Shown here: positions 38,303-47,666 of the stretch, one piece after another
How positions within the stretch are numbered: position 1 is the first letter of the stretch
Layout of the letters: every line of letters begins with the position of its first letter
Origin: Pseudomonadota bacterium
GTDB taxonomy: Bacteria; Pseudomonadota; Alphaproteobacteria; Acetobacterales; Acetobacteraceae
Length of the DNA stretch: 64,000 bases
Assembly: GCA_021781835.1 (NCBI GenBank)
Contig: JAJXWD010000007.1
Coordinates: 36,659-100,658, forward strand
Direction of reading: 5' to 3'
Translations under genes and position numbers: made by a program
The notes under the pieces: model-generated
Database searches by the model: none
Seen by the model: the letters and a program-made list of their open reading frames with translations, nothing else
What the model was told of the DNA's origin: nothing

Positions 38303-38628
38303 TCACAAATCTTGCGCTTCCTGTTTATTGTTTTTCAAATAGTACGCTGATATCAAGCGGTTTCGCCATGAACGCGCGGAGGTGACGAGCGTATCGGCCC
38401 CCGCTTGCACCTCCTCGTGCGCGCCAAGCGCGTTAGTCACCTCAACCATCACCGTACGCGCGGGCGCATGACGCCACGCGGCCGCCGCGCCCCACGCGAC
38501 CCAACGCCCCGCACGCTAGAAACTGATGCGCCCTGGTACAGCGCCCGCGTGGTCAGACCGACATACTCGGCCAGCAGCGCGCGCAACGCCGCCTCGTCGG
38601 TGAGCGGCTCAAAGCCCAGCACCGCCAC
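38303..38628 (-). pseudogene. Possible decayed gene between fixX and nifA
   Basis: Two bases after the fixX stop, a GTG opens a frame with VAVLGFEPLTDEAALRALLA and EYVGLTTRALYQGAS, then becomes arginine-rich. After a -1 shift near 38515-38530 the next frame reads RAGRWVAWGAAAAWRHAPAR, MVEVTNALGAHEEVQAGADT, and SWRNRLISAYYLKNN, ending at TGA 38303-38305. The two parts look like one protein of about 108 residues broken by a frameshift. I cannot name it. The remainder of 38180-38302 should hold the nifA promoter; no clear -24/-12 element is seen there. Confidence 0.35.
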
Positions 38629-38630
38629 GC

Positions 38631-38939
38631 TCAGCCAAACTTATAGAGCACGCCGTACCCGCCACGCGGATATTGCCACTCGATCTCGCCGGTCTTGGCC
38701 GTCACCACGCGGCACGTGCCGCATTCCATGCAGCCATCCGTCACCAACTCGATTTGCCCTTTCTCGTTATCCGTGTAGCAACCCGCCGGGCAGGTGGTGA
38801 CCAGCGAGCGCAACGCCGCCGACGGCTCGCCGTTGATGCTCAGGCGGATATGGGGCCGTCCAGCATCCACCATATACCTGTTTTGAAACAATTTTTCCTC
38901 GACCTTGGGCAGCACCGTCCCAACACTCGTCCCGCTCAT
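38631..38939 (-). CDS. fixX: Ferredoxin-like protein FixX
   Basis: The 102-residue protein matches FixX, with [12 protein letters not shown] and the cluster motif [12 protein letters not shown]. It is part of the electron-bifurcating FixABCX complex, which uses NADH to reduce quinone and a low-potential ferredoxin or flavodoxin for nitrogenase. ATG 38939 overlaps the fixC stop (ATGA); an ATG two codons earlier (38945) is possible. Confidence 0.93.
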   Translation of the reverse strand: MSGTSVGTVLPKVEEKLFQNRYMVDAGRPHIRLSINGEPSAALRSLVTTCPAGCYTDNEKGQIELVTDGCMECGTCRVVTAKTGEIEWQYPRGGYGVLYKFG

Positions 38940-40243
38940 CGCCATGCCCTCGCCAGTTTAAACGCATCGCCCAACAGCCCGCTCAGCGACCGACTGCGAG
39001 TGAAGCTCTTGATGATCTCGCTTTCCTTGGCGCGCTTGTCCTTGCCATCGACCCGGAACCAAGTCTGTGCCGCCTGAGCGATGAGGCGCGGATAGAGGCC
39101 AAACAGATGCGCCCCGCTCTTGTGCAGGAAGTCTGGAATATTTTTGTATTTTTTCAAATCTTTCATGACAAAGCTGGCGTCCAGCCGGCGCTGATACTCG
39201 CTCAGATTGGCCGCCGTCGCCGCATCGCGCCTGACCTTGAGCCAAGCGATCGTCTCCCCCGCGATCCGCCCGGTGGTCATGGCGAGGTTGGAGCCCTCGC
39301 GATGCACGGCATTGACGAACTGCCCGGCATCGCCGACCACCAGCCAGCCATCGCCATAAAGCTGCGGAATCGCCTTGTAGCCGCCTTCGGGGATCAGATG
39401 CGCGGCATATTCCTTGCACTCCGACCCAGCCAGCAGCGACTTGATGCTCGGATGATTCTTGAAAGCCTCTAGCAGCCCGTAGGGTGTCTGACCCGTGCCC
39501 TGGAAATCGGACACGAGGCAGCCAATGCCGACCGAGATCGATTCCGCGTTGGTATAGAGAAAGGCCGTGCCGGTCATGCCCTTGGTGATCGTGCCCATCG
39601 CCTCGATGACCACCCCCTCATTACCCTTGAGGTTGAATCGCTCCTCGATCACCTCGCGGGGGAGGAAATGCATCTCCTTGACCGCCAGCGCGACGCTCTC
39701 GGGCGTCACCACATCGCGCAGCCCGGCGCGCTGGCCGACCAAACCATTGACCCCCTCGGCCAGCACAACGATATTGGCAAACGCCACGCCATCCGCCCGG
39801 TCCGTCCGCACGCCGATGACCGCGCCGCTGTTATTGCGGAGCAGCTCGGTGACGGTGGTTTCGCACAGCAACGTGACCCCCGCCTCGCGCACCTTGCGGC
39901 TGAACCATTTATCGAACTGCGCGCGCACGATGGTATAGCGGTTCGGCCGGTCCTCATTGAACTCCTCGGAGCGGAAATGCATGCCGACATGGGCGCTGTC
40001 GGTCATCGTCCATTGCCGTTGCTCGACGATATGGCGCTCGAGCGGCGCGTCGTCGCGGAAATCGGGGATGATTTTTTCCAGCGCATCGGCATAGAGAATC
40101 GCCCCCTGGACATTTTTCGAGCCAGGATACTCGCCACGCTCTAGCTGCAAAACCTTCAACCCCAGCTTGGCCATGGTGTAGGCACAGGCATTGCCCGACG
40201 CCCCCGCGCCCACCACGATCGCGTCAAATTTTTCCTCGATCAT
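38936..40243 (-). CDS. fixC: FixC, FAD-dependent quinone oxidoreductase of FixABCX
   Basis: The 435-residue protein is ETF-quinone oxidoreductase-like: the FAD Rossmann motif [19 protein letters not shown] is at residues 8-26 and the second FAD motif [20 protein letters not shown] is near residue 300. It transfers one branch of the bifurcated electrons to quinone and the other to FixX. It is 11 bases downstream of fixB. Confidence 0.95.
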   Translation of the reverse strand: MIEEKFDAIVVGAGASGNACAYTMAKLGLKVLQLERGEYPGSKNVQGAILYADALEKIIPDFRDDAPLERHIVEQRQWTMTDSAHVGMHFRSEEFNEDRPNRYTIVRAQFDKWFSRKVREAGVTLLCETTVTELLRNNSGAVIGVRTDRADGVAFANIVVLAEGVNGLVGQRAGLRDVVTPESVALAVKEMHFLPREVIEERFNLKGNEGVVIEAMGTITKGMTGTAFLYTNAESISVGIGCLVSDFQGTGQTPYGLLEAFKNHPSIKSLLAGSECKEYAAHLIPEGGYKAIPQLYGDGWLVVGDAGQFVNAVHREGSNLAMTTGRIAGETIAWLKVRRDAATAANLSEYQRRLDASFVMKDLKKYKNIPDFLHKSGAHLFGLYPRLIAQAAQTWFRVDGKDKRAKESEIIKSFTRSRSLSGLLGDAFKLARAWR

Positions 40244-40254
40244 CGCTCACCCCC

Positions 40255-41328
40255 TCAGCCCGCCAGACGGTTGACGGACAAATAAGACCGGAACGCCTCG
40301 GTCAGCCTGGGCAGGAACTCGATGGCGTCCGCGACAATGCCCAGATGCGCGAACTGGAAAATCTGCGCGTTCGGGTCGGTGTTGATGGCCACGATCAGAT
40401 CTGCCCCCTCAACGCCGACACGGTGCTGAATGGCCCCCGAAATCCCCGCCGCGATATAGAGCTTCGGCCGGATGGTTTTGCCCGTCTGGCCGATCTGGCG
40501 TTCGGCCGTGATCCAGCCTTTCTGCACCAGCGGCCGCGAGCCGCCATACTCAGCGCCCAGCACCTCGGCCAAGCTCTTGACCAGTTGAAAATTTTCCGCC
40601 GAGCGCAACCCCAGCCCGCCCGCCACCACAATGTCGGCATAAGCCAGCTGCGCCTTGTTCGACGCACGATCGGCAATGAATTTCAATACCTTGGTGACCA
40701 CCTCATCCTCGGCAAGCCCCAACGGATGTTCAACAATCCGCCCCACACGCCCCGGCTGGCGGGCCGGCATCGCCATCACGCGCGGACGCACGGTGGCCAT
40801 TTGCGGGCGGAAATTCAGCGTCATGATCGTGCACAGCAGCGAGCCGCCAAAGGTAGGGCGGGTCGCGGCCAGCGAGCCTTCATCATCGATTTCGAGCCCG
40901 GTCGAGTCGGCGGTCAATCCGGTCCTGAGCGTCGTCGCCACCGAGCCGGCGAGGTCGCGGCCAAGATTGGTCGCGCCCAGCAGCAAGATCTCGGGCTTAT
41001 AGCTGTTGACCAGATCGGTCAGCGCCTTGGTCGCCGTCTCGTTACGGTAATCGGCGAGCACCTTGTCGGTGACCGTATAGACGAGGTCGGCGCCGTACTC
41101 GAAACATTCCTGCGCGGCGGCCAAAACACTCGCCTCGTCGCCCCCCATGACCACACCAGCCAGATCGACGCCACGCTTATCCGCGAGCTTGCGCCCCTCG
41201 CCCAGCAGCTCGAACGAGACCGGGTGGACCACACCATGTTCAAGCTCCACGGCCACCCACACATGCTTATAGGCCTTGAAATGCTCAGGCAGCGCCTTTT
41301 TGGTGCTGGCTCGGCTGGTATCGGACAT
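40255..41328 (-). CDS. fixB: FixB, electron transfer flavoprotein alpha-type subunit
   Basis: From ATG 41328 the product is 357 residues. The FAD-binding ETF-alpha C-terminus is plain: [40 protein letters not shown] and [10 protein letters not shown]. It pairs with FixA to hold the bifurcating flavin. The N-terminal 20 residues before [13 protein letters not shown] are variable in the family. The frame is open 186 bases upstream but overlaps fixA. Confidence 0.95.
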   Translation of the reverse strand: MSDTSRASTKKALPEHFKAYKHVWVAVELEHGVVHPVSFELLGEGRKLADKRGVDLAGVVMGGDEASVLAAAQECFEYGADLVYTVTDKVLADYRNETATKALTDLVNSYKPEILLLGATNLGRDLAGSVATTLRTGLTADSTGLEIDDEGSLAATRPTFGGSLLCTIMTLNFRPQMATVRPRVMAMPARQPGRVGRIVEHPLGLAEDEVVTKVLKFIADRASNKAQLAYADIVVAGGLGLRSAENFQLVKSLAEVLGAEYGGSRPLVQKGWITAERQIGQTGKTIRPKLYIAAGISGAIQHRVGVEGADLIVAINTDPNAQIFQFAHLGIVADAIEFLPRLTEAFRSYLSVNRLAG

Positions 41329-41339
41329 TGACGGTCTCC

Positions 41340-42179
41340 TTATTGGCCGGAAGCAAAGCGCATCAGCTCGGCCTCCAGCGCCGGCTGGCGGACAAAAATC
41401 TCGGTCATCACCGCCTCGGCGCCATCTTCCACGGCCAGCATCCTGGCTGCCTCGGCGCGCGCCTGGGGAGCGAAAACCTTTTTCACGATGGTCGGCGAAC
41501 CGCGCAGGCCGCATTTGGCAAGGTCCACGATCCCGGCATCCGCCGCGTTCCAGCTGACGAGTTTCGCCGACGCCGCGCGATAGGCGTCAGCCAGTGAGCC
41601 GCGGCGGATTTCGTTGGTGCCCTCGAGCATGGTGATCAGCACGGGCAACCTGGTCTGGAGCAGTTGCACCCCGCCCTCAGCGCGCCGCTCGACCGTGATC
41701 GTCTGGCCCGCCTGATCGACCTCGGCAATGCGCGAGACATAGGTGAGCTGGTTGAGCCCCAGGCGCTTGGCAATGCCCGGCCCGACCTGGGCGGTGTCGC
41801 CATCAATGGTCTGCTTGCCCGTGAACACGATCGGCGTCTCGCCGAATTCGGCGGCGATTTTCTCAAGCGCGGCGGAGAGCGCGAAGCTGGTGGCCAGCGT
41901 GTCGGAGCCGGCGAAGAACCTGTCGGTGAGCAGTACCGCGCGGTCGGCGCCAAAGGTCAACGCCTTGCGGAGCGAATCCTCGGCCATCGGCGGGCCCATG
42001 GTCAGCACTGTCACCTCGCCGCCGAATTTGTCACGCAGGCGCAAGGCCTCCTCGAGCGCGAACAGATCATAGGGGTTGATGATGGTCGGCACGCCCTGGC
42101 GCATGATGGTGTTGGTCACCGGATGCACGCGGATTTGCGCGCTGTCGGGCACCTGCTTCATACACACCGCTATATGCAT
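41340..42179 (-). CDS. fixA: FixA, electron transfer flavoprotein beta-type subunit
   Basis: The 279-residue product begins [20 protein letters not shown] and has [20 protein letters not shown] and [11 protein letters not shown], typical of ETF-beta/FixA. It is the first gene of fixABCX and lies 44 bases after an exact -24/-12 promoter. In the complex it takes electrons from NADH. Confidence 0.95.
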   Translation of the reverse strand: MHIAVCMKQVPDSAQIRVHPVTNTIMRQGVPTIINPYDLFALEEALRLRDKFGGEVTVLTMGPPMAEDSLRKALTFGADRAVLLTDRFFAGSDTLATSFALSAALEKIAAEFGETPIVFTGKQTIDGDTAQVGPGIAKRLGLNQLTYVSRIAEVDQAGQTITVERRAEGGVQLLQTRLPVLITMLEGTNEIRRGSLADAYRAASAKLVSWNAADAGIVDLAKCGLRGSPTIVKKVFAPQARAEAARMLAVEDGAEAVMTEIFVRQPALEAELMRFASGQ

Positions 42180-42223
42180 CACACGGTCTCTTTCCTGTCT
42201 GATCCATCCATGCGGGAGACTGA

Positions 42224-42238
42224 GCAAACAACGTGCCA
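42224..42238 (-). promoter_or_regulatory. Sigma-54 promoter of fixABCX
   Basis: Minus strand TGGCACG-TTGT-TTGC, a perfect match to the -24/-12 consensus, 44 bases before fixA. Confidence 0.92.
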
Positions 42239-42320
42239 AACCCCCGCGCCGGCACAACGCCAAAATCGATGGTCCGAACAGGTGGCTCTCGACAAGGGCG
42301 CCGCACAAACCGCACCATCA

Positions 42321-42336
42321 TGTCGGATCACCGACA
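42321..42336 (-). promoter_or_regulatory. NifA upstream activator site of fixABCX
   Basis: TGT-CGGATCACCG-ACA, an exact TGT-N10-ACA with a dyad (CGG/CCG) in the centre, 82 bases upstream of the -24 element. It begins 3 bases after the nifW stop. Confidence 0.85.
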
Positions 42337-42339
42337 TTG

Positions 42340-42684
42340 TCACACCCCGCCGGTGAGGGCGCTGAGCGGCACAAAGGCCAGGGCGGGCTCGGGCTTGAGC
42401 GCAACCGCGTCCTGGTGGACCTTGAACAGCCGCTCCTTGATCGGCGAGGAGATGACGAAATCCTGATAGGCCTTGGCCAAATGGTCGCGGCAGAGCAGCC
42501 GGATCTGGGCATCATCCATGCGCGCGAACGCCTCGCGCGTTTGGCTCTCGCGCAGATACTGGCCCATACGGCGCAAAATATGCAGCCGCGCGACATTCAC
42601 CAGCGCCGGGTCATAACCAACATCAAGATAGGTGAAAAACTCCTCGGCCGCCGAAAGGCGCGAAAGCTCGTCAAGAACGCTCAT
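42340..42684 (-). CDS. nifW: Nitrogenase-stabilising/protective protein NifW
   Basis: From ATG 42684 the product is 114 residues: [40 protein letters not shown], then [12 protein letters not shown] and the F-x-V-H end. This is the standard NifW pattern. NifW binds oxygen-damaged or immature MoFe protein. Its start lies within the end of cysE (14-base overlap), and it is the last gene of the iscA-nifUSV operon. Confidence 0.94.
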   Translation of the reverse strand: MSVLDELSRLSAAEEFFTYLDVGYDPALVNVARLHILRRMGQYLRESQTREAFARMDDAQIRLLCRDHLAKAYQDFVISSPIKERLFKVHQDAVALKPEPALAFVPLSALTGGV

Positions 42685-43378
42685 GTATCTGTCTCCCGTC
42701 AGAAGCAGCGCGCAGGCGCTGAAAACCGCGCAGATGCGCGACCTGGGTTTCGAGAAAGGCGACGCGGTCGATGAGCAGCACGAGCACATCGCCGACCGGG
42801 TCCGGGATTTGGTGATGATCGAGGTCGATGCGCCCGTCATACGCCCCCCCGGCATGCGGCGCGCGCACGATCCGCCCCGGAATCCCGACCACCGTCATCT
42901 GTGCCGGTACATCCGCGACCACTACCGAATTCGCCCCCACGCGCGCGCCGACGCCGACCGTGACGGGCCCCAAAATCTTTGCCCCCGCGCCGACCAGCAC
43001 GCCATCACCCAGCGTCGGGTGGCGCTTGCCCGGCGACCAGCTGACGCCGCCCAGCGTGACGCCGTGATAAAGCGTGACATCCGCGCCAAGCTGGGCGGTC
43101 TCGCCAATCACCACCCCCGCGCCATGGTCGATAAAACAGCGCCTGCCGATCTGGGCGGCGGGGTGAATGTCGATATTGGTGACAAGGCGCGCGAACCAAG
43201 ACAGCAACCGCGCCCCAAACCGCGCGCCGCGCCGCCAGAGCGGATGGGCCAGCCGGTGGCAAAACAGCGCATGCACGCCCGGATAGGTCAGCAAGATCTC
43301 AAGTGTGCCGCGCGCCGCCGGATCACGCGCGCGTACACAGGCAACATCCTCGCGCCACAGCGCCCAGGGGCCGCTCAT
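42671..43378 (-). CDS. cysE: Serine O-acetyltransferase, nif-cluster copy
   Basis: The 235-residue protein has the left-handed beta-helix hexapeptide repeats of Cys[41 protein letters not shown], and [20 protein letters not shown]. His-Gly (DHGAG) and YHGVTLGG mark the active site. It makes O-acetylserine, raising cysteine supply for NifS. Position between nifV and nifW is a known nif arrangement. It overlaps nifV by four bases. Confidence 0.93.
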   Translation of the reverse strand: MSGPWALWREDVACVRARDPAARGTLEILLTYPGVHALFCHRLAHPLWRRGARFGARLLSWFARLVTNIDIHPAAQIGRRCFIDHGAGVVIGETAQLGADVTLYHGVTLGGVSWSPGKRHPTLGDGVLVGAGAKILGPVTVGVGARVGANSVVVADVPAQMTVVGIPGRIVRAPHAGGAYDGRIDLDHHQIPDPVGDVLVLLIDRVAFLETQVAHLRGFQRLRAASDGRQIHERS

Positions 43379-44526
43379 TCGGCGGCCAACGGCGCGGGGC
43401 CATGCGCCGCGCGGTAAAAGGCCATGAGCTCAGCGTCACTCACCGCGCGCTTGGTGCTTTCCGCGCACAGCCTCACCCGCGCCAGCACATGCTGCACCTC
43501 CTCGCGGCTGGGCTCAAAACCGAGCCGCTCAAGCGCATGTCCGACAGACGCCGTGCCCGAATGTTTGCCCAGCACAATCTCACGCCGCCTCCCAACGGTC
43601 GCGGGGTCCAGCGCCTCGTAACAGAGCGGGTCGCGAAGCAGGCCCGAAACATGAATGCCCGATTCATGCGTGAACACCGCCGGCCCGACAATCGGCTTGG
43701 CGGCATCGATGGTGCGGCAGGCCGCGCGCGCGACCAGGGCAGCAAGCTCGGGCAGATGTGTCAGCTCGATATGCGAGCGCATGCCCAAAACCGGTGTCAG
43801 CGCGGCGGCCACCTCCTCGAGCGCGGCATTGCCCGCGCGCTCGCCTAGCCCCAGCACGCACACGCTGGCATGAGTCGCGCCACCGCGCAGGGCGGCCAGC
43901 GTGTTGGCGGTGGCGAGGCCTAGATCGTCATGGCCGTGAAACTCCAACTCCAGATCGGTATTGGCCCATAATGTCTGAAACACGCCAAACGTCTTGAACG
44001 GGTCGAGCACGCCGAGCGTGTCGGCATAGCGCAGACGATGCGCCCCGGCATCCTCGGCGGCCTCCAACACCTCGAGTAAAAACGCCATATCCGCGCGGCT
44101 GGCATCCTCGCACCCCACCGCCACCTCGAGCCCGGCATCGCGCGCCAGTCCGACAATCCGGCGCAGGCGCGCCAGCGCCTCCGCCCGGCCCGTGCCAAAT
44201 TTCGCCTTGATCTGATGGTCCGACACCGGCAGCGACAAATTGACCCGCGCCACCCCAGCCGCGCGGGCGGCGGCGAGGTCGGCCTCACTCATCCGGCACC
44301 AAGCGACGACGGCAGCCCGCGCCACCGTCTCGCGCACGGCGGCGATCGCCGCGATCTCGGCCGCCCCCATGGCGGGCACCCCGGCCTCGATCTCATCGAC
44401 CCCGGCGGCGTCAAGCGCGCGCGCGATCTGGAGCTTTTCCGCCAGCGTGAAGGCCACGCCCGGCGCCTGCTCACCATCGCGCAACGTGGTGTCGTTGAAA
44501 ATCACCGGAACCGGATACGGGATCAT
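43375..44526 (-). CDS. nifV: Homocitrate synthase
   Basis: From ATG 44526 the product is 383 residues. [17 protein letters not shown] near residue 10 is the DRE-TIM metal motif; [12 protein letters not shown] carries the metal histidines; [17 protein letters not shown] is the C-terminal region. It condenses acetyl-CoA and 2-oxoglutarate to homocitrate, the organic ligand of FeMo-co. The start overlaps the nifS stop (ATGA). Confidence 0.94.
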   Translation of the reverse strand: MIPYPVPVIFNDTTLRDGEQAPGVAFTLAEKLQIARALDAAGVDEIEAGVPAMGAAEIAAIAAVRETVARAAVVAWCRMSEADLAAARAAGVARVNLSLPVSDHQIKAKFGTGRAEALARLRRIVGLARDAGLEVAVGCEDASRADMAFLLEVLEAAEDAGAHRLRYADTLGVLDPFKTFGVFQTLWANTDLELEFHGHDDLGLATANTLAALRGGATHASVCVLGLGERAGNAALEEVAAALTPVLGMRSHIELTHLPELAALVARAACRTIDAAKPIVGPAVFTHESGIHVSGLLRDPLCYEALDPATVGRRREIVLGKHSGTASVGHALERLGFEPSREEVQHVLARVRLCAESTKRAVSDAELMAFYRAAHGPAPLAAE

Positions 44527-45704
44527 GACCTCACCTCCTCCTGCTCTGCCCCACGTCCAACCCAAAATGGCGAGCGCGCCCGTATGGCCGCGACAATGCC
44601 AGGCAGAACCGTCAGAACATGCTCGATCTCGGCCGCCTTGGTCTCGGCCGAGAGCGAAAACCGCACCGCGCCATGCAGCGCGCGCACCGGCACCCCCATG
44701 GCGCGCAGTACATGCGACGGCTCCATCACGCCCGACGCGCAGGCCGCGCCAGACGAGGCCGCGATGCCCGCCTGCGCCAGACCATGCAGCACGGCCTCGC
44801 CGTCAGTATCCTCAAAGGCCAGATTGCAGGTGTTGGGCAGCCGGTTGGCACAATCGCCATTCACACGCACGGCGGAAATGGCGGCCAATACCCCAGCCTC
44901 CAGCCGGTCGCGCAGCACCGCCATGCGCGCCCAGGCCGCCGGCTCTGTAAGCGCCGCCGCCGCGCCCAGCCCAACAATGCCCGGCACATTCTCCGTGCCC
45001 GCGCGCCAACCGCGCTCCTGGTGCCCGCCGCGCAGCAGCGGCGCCAGCTTACTCCCCGCGCGGACATAAAGCGCGCCAATGCCCTTTGGCCCGTGCAATT
45101 TGTGGCCGGAAAGCGAGAGCAGATCGATCCCAGTCTCCACGAGCCGGATCGGCAGCTTGCCCGCGGCCTGCACCGCATCCGTGTGAAACAGCGCCCCGGC
45201 GCCCTTCGCCATCGCCGCCAGTGCGGGAACGGGAAACAGTGTGCCGGTCTCATTATTCGCCCACATGAAGCTGACCAGCGCCGTGCGGGGCCCGAGCGCG
45301 GCGCGGTAGGCCTCCATATCCAGCCGCCCCCGCCCATCCACCCCGATGATGTGAAGCCTGATCCCCCGGCGCCGCCGCGCCTCGGCCAGCGGCGCCAAAA
45401 TGGCGGCATGCTCGACGGCGCTGGTGATCACCTCATCGCGTCCCCCCGCCGCCTCGAGCGCGGCATGGATGGCGGTATTATTAGCCTCCGTGCCTCCCGA
45501 GCAGAATACGATCTCCTGCGCCGCGGCCGCGCCCAGCAGGTCCCGCACCTGCGCGCGCGCCGTGCGCAACGCCTTGGCCACATCGCCCGCCAGCCCATGC
45601 GTCGAGGACGGATTTCCAAACATCTCGGTAAAACAGGGCAACATGGCGGCAACCACCCCAGGCGCGGCGCGGCTGGTGGCGTTATTGTCGAGATAAGCCT
45701 GCAT
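44523..45704 (-). CDS. nifS: Cysteine desulfurase NifS
   Basis: From ATG 45704 the product is 393 residues starting [20 protein letters not shown]. The PLP lysine is in [17 protein letters not shown] (about residue 203) and the persulfide cysteine in [10 protein letters not shown] (about 325). It provides sulfur for nitrogenase clusters. The in-frame extension to 45746 lacks homology. Confidence 0.95.
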   Translation of the reverse strand: MQAYLDNNATSRAAPGVVAAMLPCFTEMFGNPSSTHGLAGDVAKALRTARAQVRDLLGAAAAQEIVFCSGGTEANNTAIHAALEAAGGRDEVITSAVEHAAILAPLAEARRRRGIRLHIIGVDGRGRLDMEAYRAALGPRTALVSFMWANNETGTLFPVPALAAMAKGAGALFHTDAVQAAGKLPIRLVETGIDLLSLSGHKLHGPKGIGALYVRAGSKLAPLLRGGHQERGWRAGTENVPGIVGLGAAAALTEPAAWARMAVLRDRLEAGVLAAISAVRVNGDCANRLPNTCNLAFEDTDGEAVLHGLAQAGIAASSGAACASGVMEPSHVLRAMGVPVRALHGAVRFSLSAETKAAEIEHVLTVLPGIVAAIRARSPFWVGRGAEQEEVRS

Positions 45705-45720
45705 CACCCCCCCTGATGGT

Positions 45721-45993
45721 TCAGTGCCCCGGCACCAGCCGCACAAACTCCCCTAGCCGCTCGACGATGCGCGCCTGGATGCCCTCGAGCGTCGCCGCAG
45801 AGAGCTTGCAGAACATGCACGCGCCGGTCAGCCGCACGCGCACCTCGCGCCCCTCGACGCCAAGCAGCACGCAATCCCCTCCATCGCGGCGCAAATGCGG
45901 GCGAATTTCCTCGATCGCCGCGGCAATCACCTGCCAGCGCGGATCTGTGGTGGTAGCCGGCGGCAGGTGCCGCGCCTCTTGCTGAACAAACAT
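45721..45993 (-). CDS. NifU C-terminal (Nfu-type) domain protein
   Basis: The 90-residue protein corresponds only to the last domain of NifU: IEEIRPHLRRDGGDCVLLGV, VRLTGACMFCKLSAATLEGI with the C-x2-C that holds a transient [4Fe-4S] cluster. The IscU-like scaffold domain and the central [2Fe-2S] domain of full-length NifU are absent, so scaffold work may fall to this protein together with the adjacent IscA-type protein. Many annotators would call it NifU. Confidence 0.88.
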   Translation of the reverse strand: MFVQQEARHLPPATTTDPRWQVIAAAIEEIRPHLRRDGGDCVLLGVEGREVRVRLTGACMFCKLSAATLEGIQARIVERLGEFVRLVPGH

Positions 45994-46002
45994 GGCCCCC
46001 CC

Positions 46003-46323
46003 TTAGCCGAATGATTTGCCGCAGGAGCAGCTTTTATTGGCGTTGGGATTCTCAAAGGTGAACCCCGAGCCCTGCAACGCCACGACGAAATCGATGGTGG
46101 TGCCGTCGAGCAGCATGCGGCTCTTGGGGTCGACCACCACCCGCACACCCTCACGCTCAACAACATCGTCCTCATCATTTGCCTCGGGCACCAGCCCCAT
46201 CATATATCTATATCCCGCGCAGCCGCCGCTCTCGACCATGATCCGCAAGCCCAAGACCGGCCCCAAAGCCCCCGCCATCGCCGTCCGCACCGCATTCAAC
46301 GCACTGTCCGTCAGATTGATCAT
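46003..46323 (-). CDS. IscA-type Fe-S assembly protein of the nif cluster
   Basis: From ATG 46323 the product is 106 residues, beginning MINLTDSALNAVRTAMAGAL. The three conserved cysteines of A-type carriers are present: GGCAGYRY (about residue 38) and the C-terminal KSCSCGKSF. Often named nifIscA or HesB-like. It is first in the operon behind an exact -24/-12 promoter. The frame is open far upstream but that part overlaps the promoter and lacks homology. Confidence 0.93.
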   Translation of the reverse strand: MINLTDSALNAVRTAMAGALGPVLGLRIMVESGGCAGYRYMMGLVPEANDEDDVVEREGVRVVVDPKSRMLLDGTTIDFVVALQGSGFTFENPNANKSCSCGKSFG

Positions 46324-46386
46324 GGCCCACTCCTTCACATGTTGGCGCGGTATGCCGCGCTTGCTAAAACCCTGAAGCAAACCCCA

Positions 46387-46401
46387 GCAAGCCCCGTGCC
46401 A
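46387..46401 (-). promoter_or_regulatory. Sigma-54 promoter of the iscA-nifU-nifS-nifV-cysE-nifW operon
   Basis: Minus strand TGGCACG-GGGC-TTGC, perfect -24/-12 consensus, 63 bases before the first gene. Confidence 0.92.
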
Positions 46402-46460
46402 TGGCGAAGCGACATGAATTGTCATGGTTTTTCCGCTAACTGTCGCAAGTGCTGCGCTCT

Positions 46461-46476
46461 TGTCGGCTTCCCTACA
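46461..46476. promoter_or_regulatory. NifA activator site, shared by divergent promoters
   Basis: TGT-CGGCTTCCCT-ACA, exact TGT-N10-ACA. It is 59 bases from the minus-strand -24 element and 51 bases from the plus-strand one, so it can serve both. Confidence 0.8.
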
Positions 46477-46484
46477 GGCCCCGC

Positions 46485-46500
46485 TGTCAGGTGCCCGACA
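46485..46500. promoter_or_regulatory. Second NifA activator site in the divergent region
   Basis: TGT-CAGGTGCCCG-ACA, exact TGT-N10-ACA, 83 bases from the minus-strand -24 element and 27 bases from the plus-strand one. Confidence 0.8.
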
Positions 46501-46527
46501 CGCCCCCCCAAACCCCGCCCCACATCG

Positions 46528-46542
46528 CGGCACGGTCCTTGC
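46528..46542 (+). promoter_or_regulatory. Sigma-54 promoter facing the unrecognised plus-strand gene
   Basis: CGGCACG-GTCC-TTGC keeps the invariant GG and GC at the right spacing; only the first base departs from TGGCACG. It is 55 bases before the ATG at 46598. Confidence 0.8.
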
Positions 46543-46597
46543 GTTATCTGCCCCGCGCGGCATCGCGCTGCTCAACCATTCCAAGAAGGACGATGAC

Positions 46598-47188
46598 ATG
46601 ACCAGTATCGACACCACGGCGCTCGGCCGTCTGGAGCAGGCTCACCGGCTGCTTAACGCCGTGCTCAAGGCTCCCACCACCAAGCCTGGCCGCTTCGGGT
46701 TTCGCGGCGACATCGCGTTGAAATTTCAGCAGCAACTCGCCGACGAAAAGCGCCCGCCCGAATATTCGATCGAGCAGGTGCTGGTGATCGCGCCTGAAAA
46801 TGGCGGCAAGTTGCCCTTTCTGGCTGGCTATCTGCACTCCTTCGCCTATCTCGCCGATGTCGCCGAGCTGCTCGGGCCGCTGCTCTCGCCCGAGGGAAAA
46901 TACTTCATGTTCTGTAACAATATCGACCTGCTCGCCAAATACAGCGTGAAAATCGGTGATATCACCTTTATCGTCCTCCCGCTCGATGAATCGACCGTCT
47001 GGGTCGAAATGCTTGAACTCACCGGCATCGACAAGAATGACGTGAAAAAATTGACCACCGCTGGCAAGCTTGATTATCTGGCTGACAAAGCCTCAGATTT
47101 TTCCGAACCATTCGAGGCGGTCAGCTATGAAGACGGCATGAAGCGCATGGGCCCCATAAAAAACCGCAACGAAAACCGCCCGGTTTGA
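46598..47188 (+). CDS. Unrecognised protein under apparent NifA/sigma-54 control
   Basis: This 196-residue protein is the only plus-strand gene inside the nif cluster. It begins MTSIDTTALGRLEQAHRLLN, has a conserved-looking core (EYSIEQVLVIAPENGGKLPF, LAGYLHSFAYLADVAELLG, GDITFIVLPLDESTVWVEML) and a polar tail ending NRNENRPV. No signal peptide, membrane segment or Fe-S motif is visible; there is one cysteine (MFCNN). It looks like a cytosolic alpha/beta protein. AAGAAGGA precedes the ATG, and a -24/-12 promoter with two NifA sites lies upstream. I do not recognise the family. Its control strongly suggests a function during nitrogen fixation. Confidence 0.8.
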   Translation: MTSIDTTALGRLEQAHRLLNAVLKAPTTKPGRFGFRGDIALKFQQQLADEKRPPEYSIEQVLVIAPENGGKLPFLAGYLHSFAYLADVAELLGPLLSPEGKYFMFCNNIDLLAKYSVKIGDITFIVLPLDESTVWVEMLELTGIDKNDVKKLTTAGKLDYLADKASDFSEPFEAVSYEDGMKRMGPIKNRNENRPV

Positions 47189-47190
47189 AA

Positions 47191-47236
47191 ATTCTTGCGC
47201 GCGTTTGGGGGCGCTTTTAACAAGCCCCCCAAGAAT
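47191..47236. terminator. Hairpin between the convergent orphan gene and Rieske gene
   Basis: ATTCTT and AAGAAT form the base and GGGGG/CCCCCC the upper part of an imperfect stem-loop directly after the plus-strand stop (47188). It may terminate both the orphan message and the long nifHDK message ending at 47279. Confidence 0.5.
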
Positions 47237-47278
47237 CATAACTAATTTTCAAAAAGCAGGCTAAAAAAACAAAAAATT

Positions 47279-47647
47279 TCAGTCATCAACAAGATCAACA
47301 CCAAGCAGACAGATTTCACCATCCTCAACGGCAACCCGCAAAGCCGTTAGCCCCCTACCCGCGCACGGACCCTCGGCGCAGCACCCGGTATCAATCTCGA
47401 ACAACGAGCCATGCTTGCCGCAAATCAAAAATTCTCCTGAACCATCGATGAACTGATTGGCCTCCCAATCCAGGCGCGTGCCCTGGTGGGGGCATTTATT
47501 TTCATAGGCAAATACATGTCGTCCCCAACGTAAAATCAGCACCGGCCAGGGCGTTTCCTCGCCACGGCGCACCAGCAAAAACCCCCGCGCCTGGCGGTTG
47601 GGAACCTCATCGAGCCGGCAAATGACAAACACAGCCTCATCGGACAT
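47279..47647 (-). CDS. Rieske-type [2Fe-2S] protein
   Basis: From ATG 47647 the product is 122 residues with both Rieske ligand loops, NKCPHQGTRLD (C-x-H) and ICGKHGSLFEIDTG (C-x2-H), as in soluble Rieske ferredoxins. A cysteine-rich stretch TGCCAEGPCAGRGL follows. It is the last gene of the nifH transcription unit, 19 bases after nifQ. It may feed electrons to nitrogenase or an assembly step; partner unknown. Confidence 0.88.
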   Translation of the reverse strand: MSDEAVFVICRLDEVPNRQARGFLLVRRGEETPWPVLILRWGRHVFAYENKCPHQGTRLDWEANQFIDGSGEFLICGKHGSLFEIDTGCCAEGPCAGRGLTALRVAVEDGEICLLGVDLVDD

Positions 47648-47666
47648 GCATCGCCCCCTTGCTACA

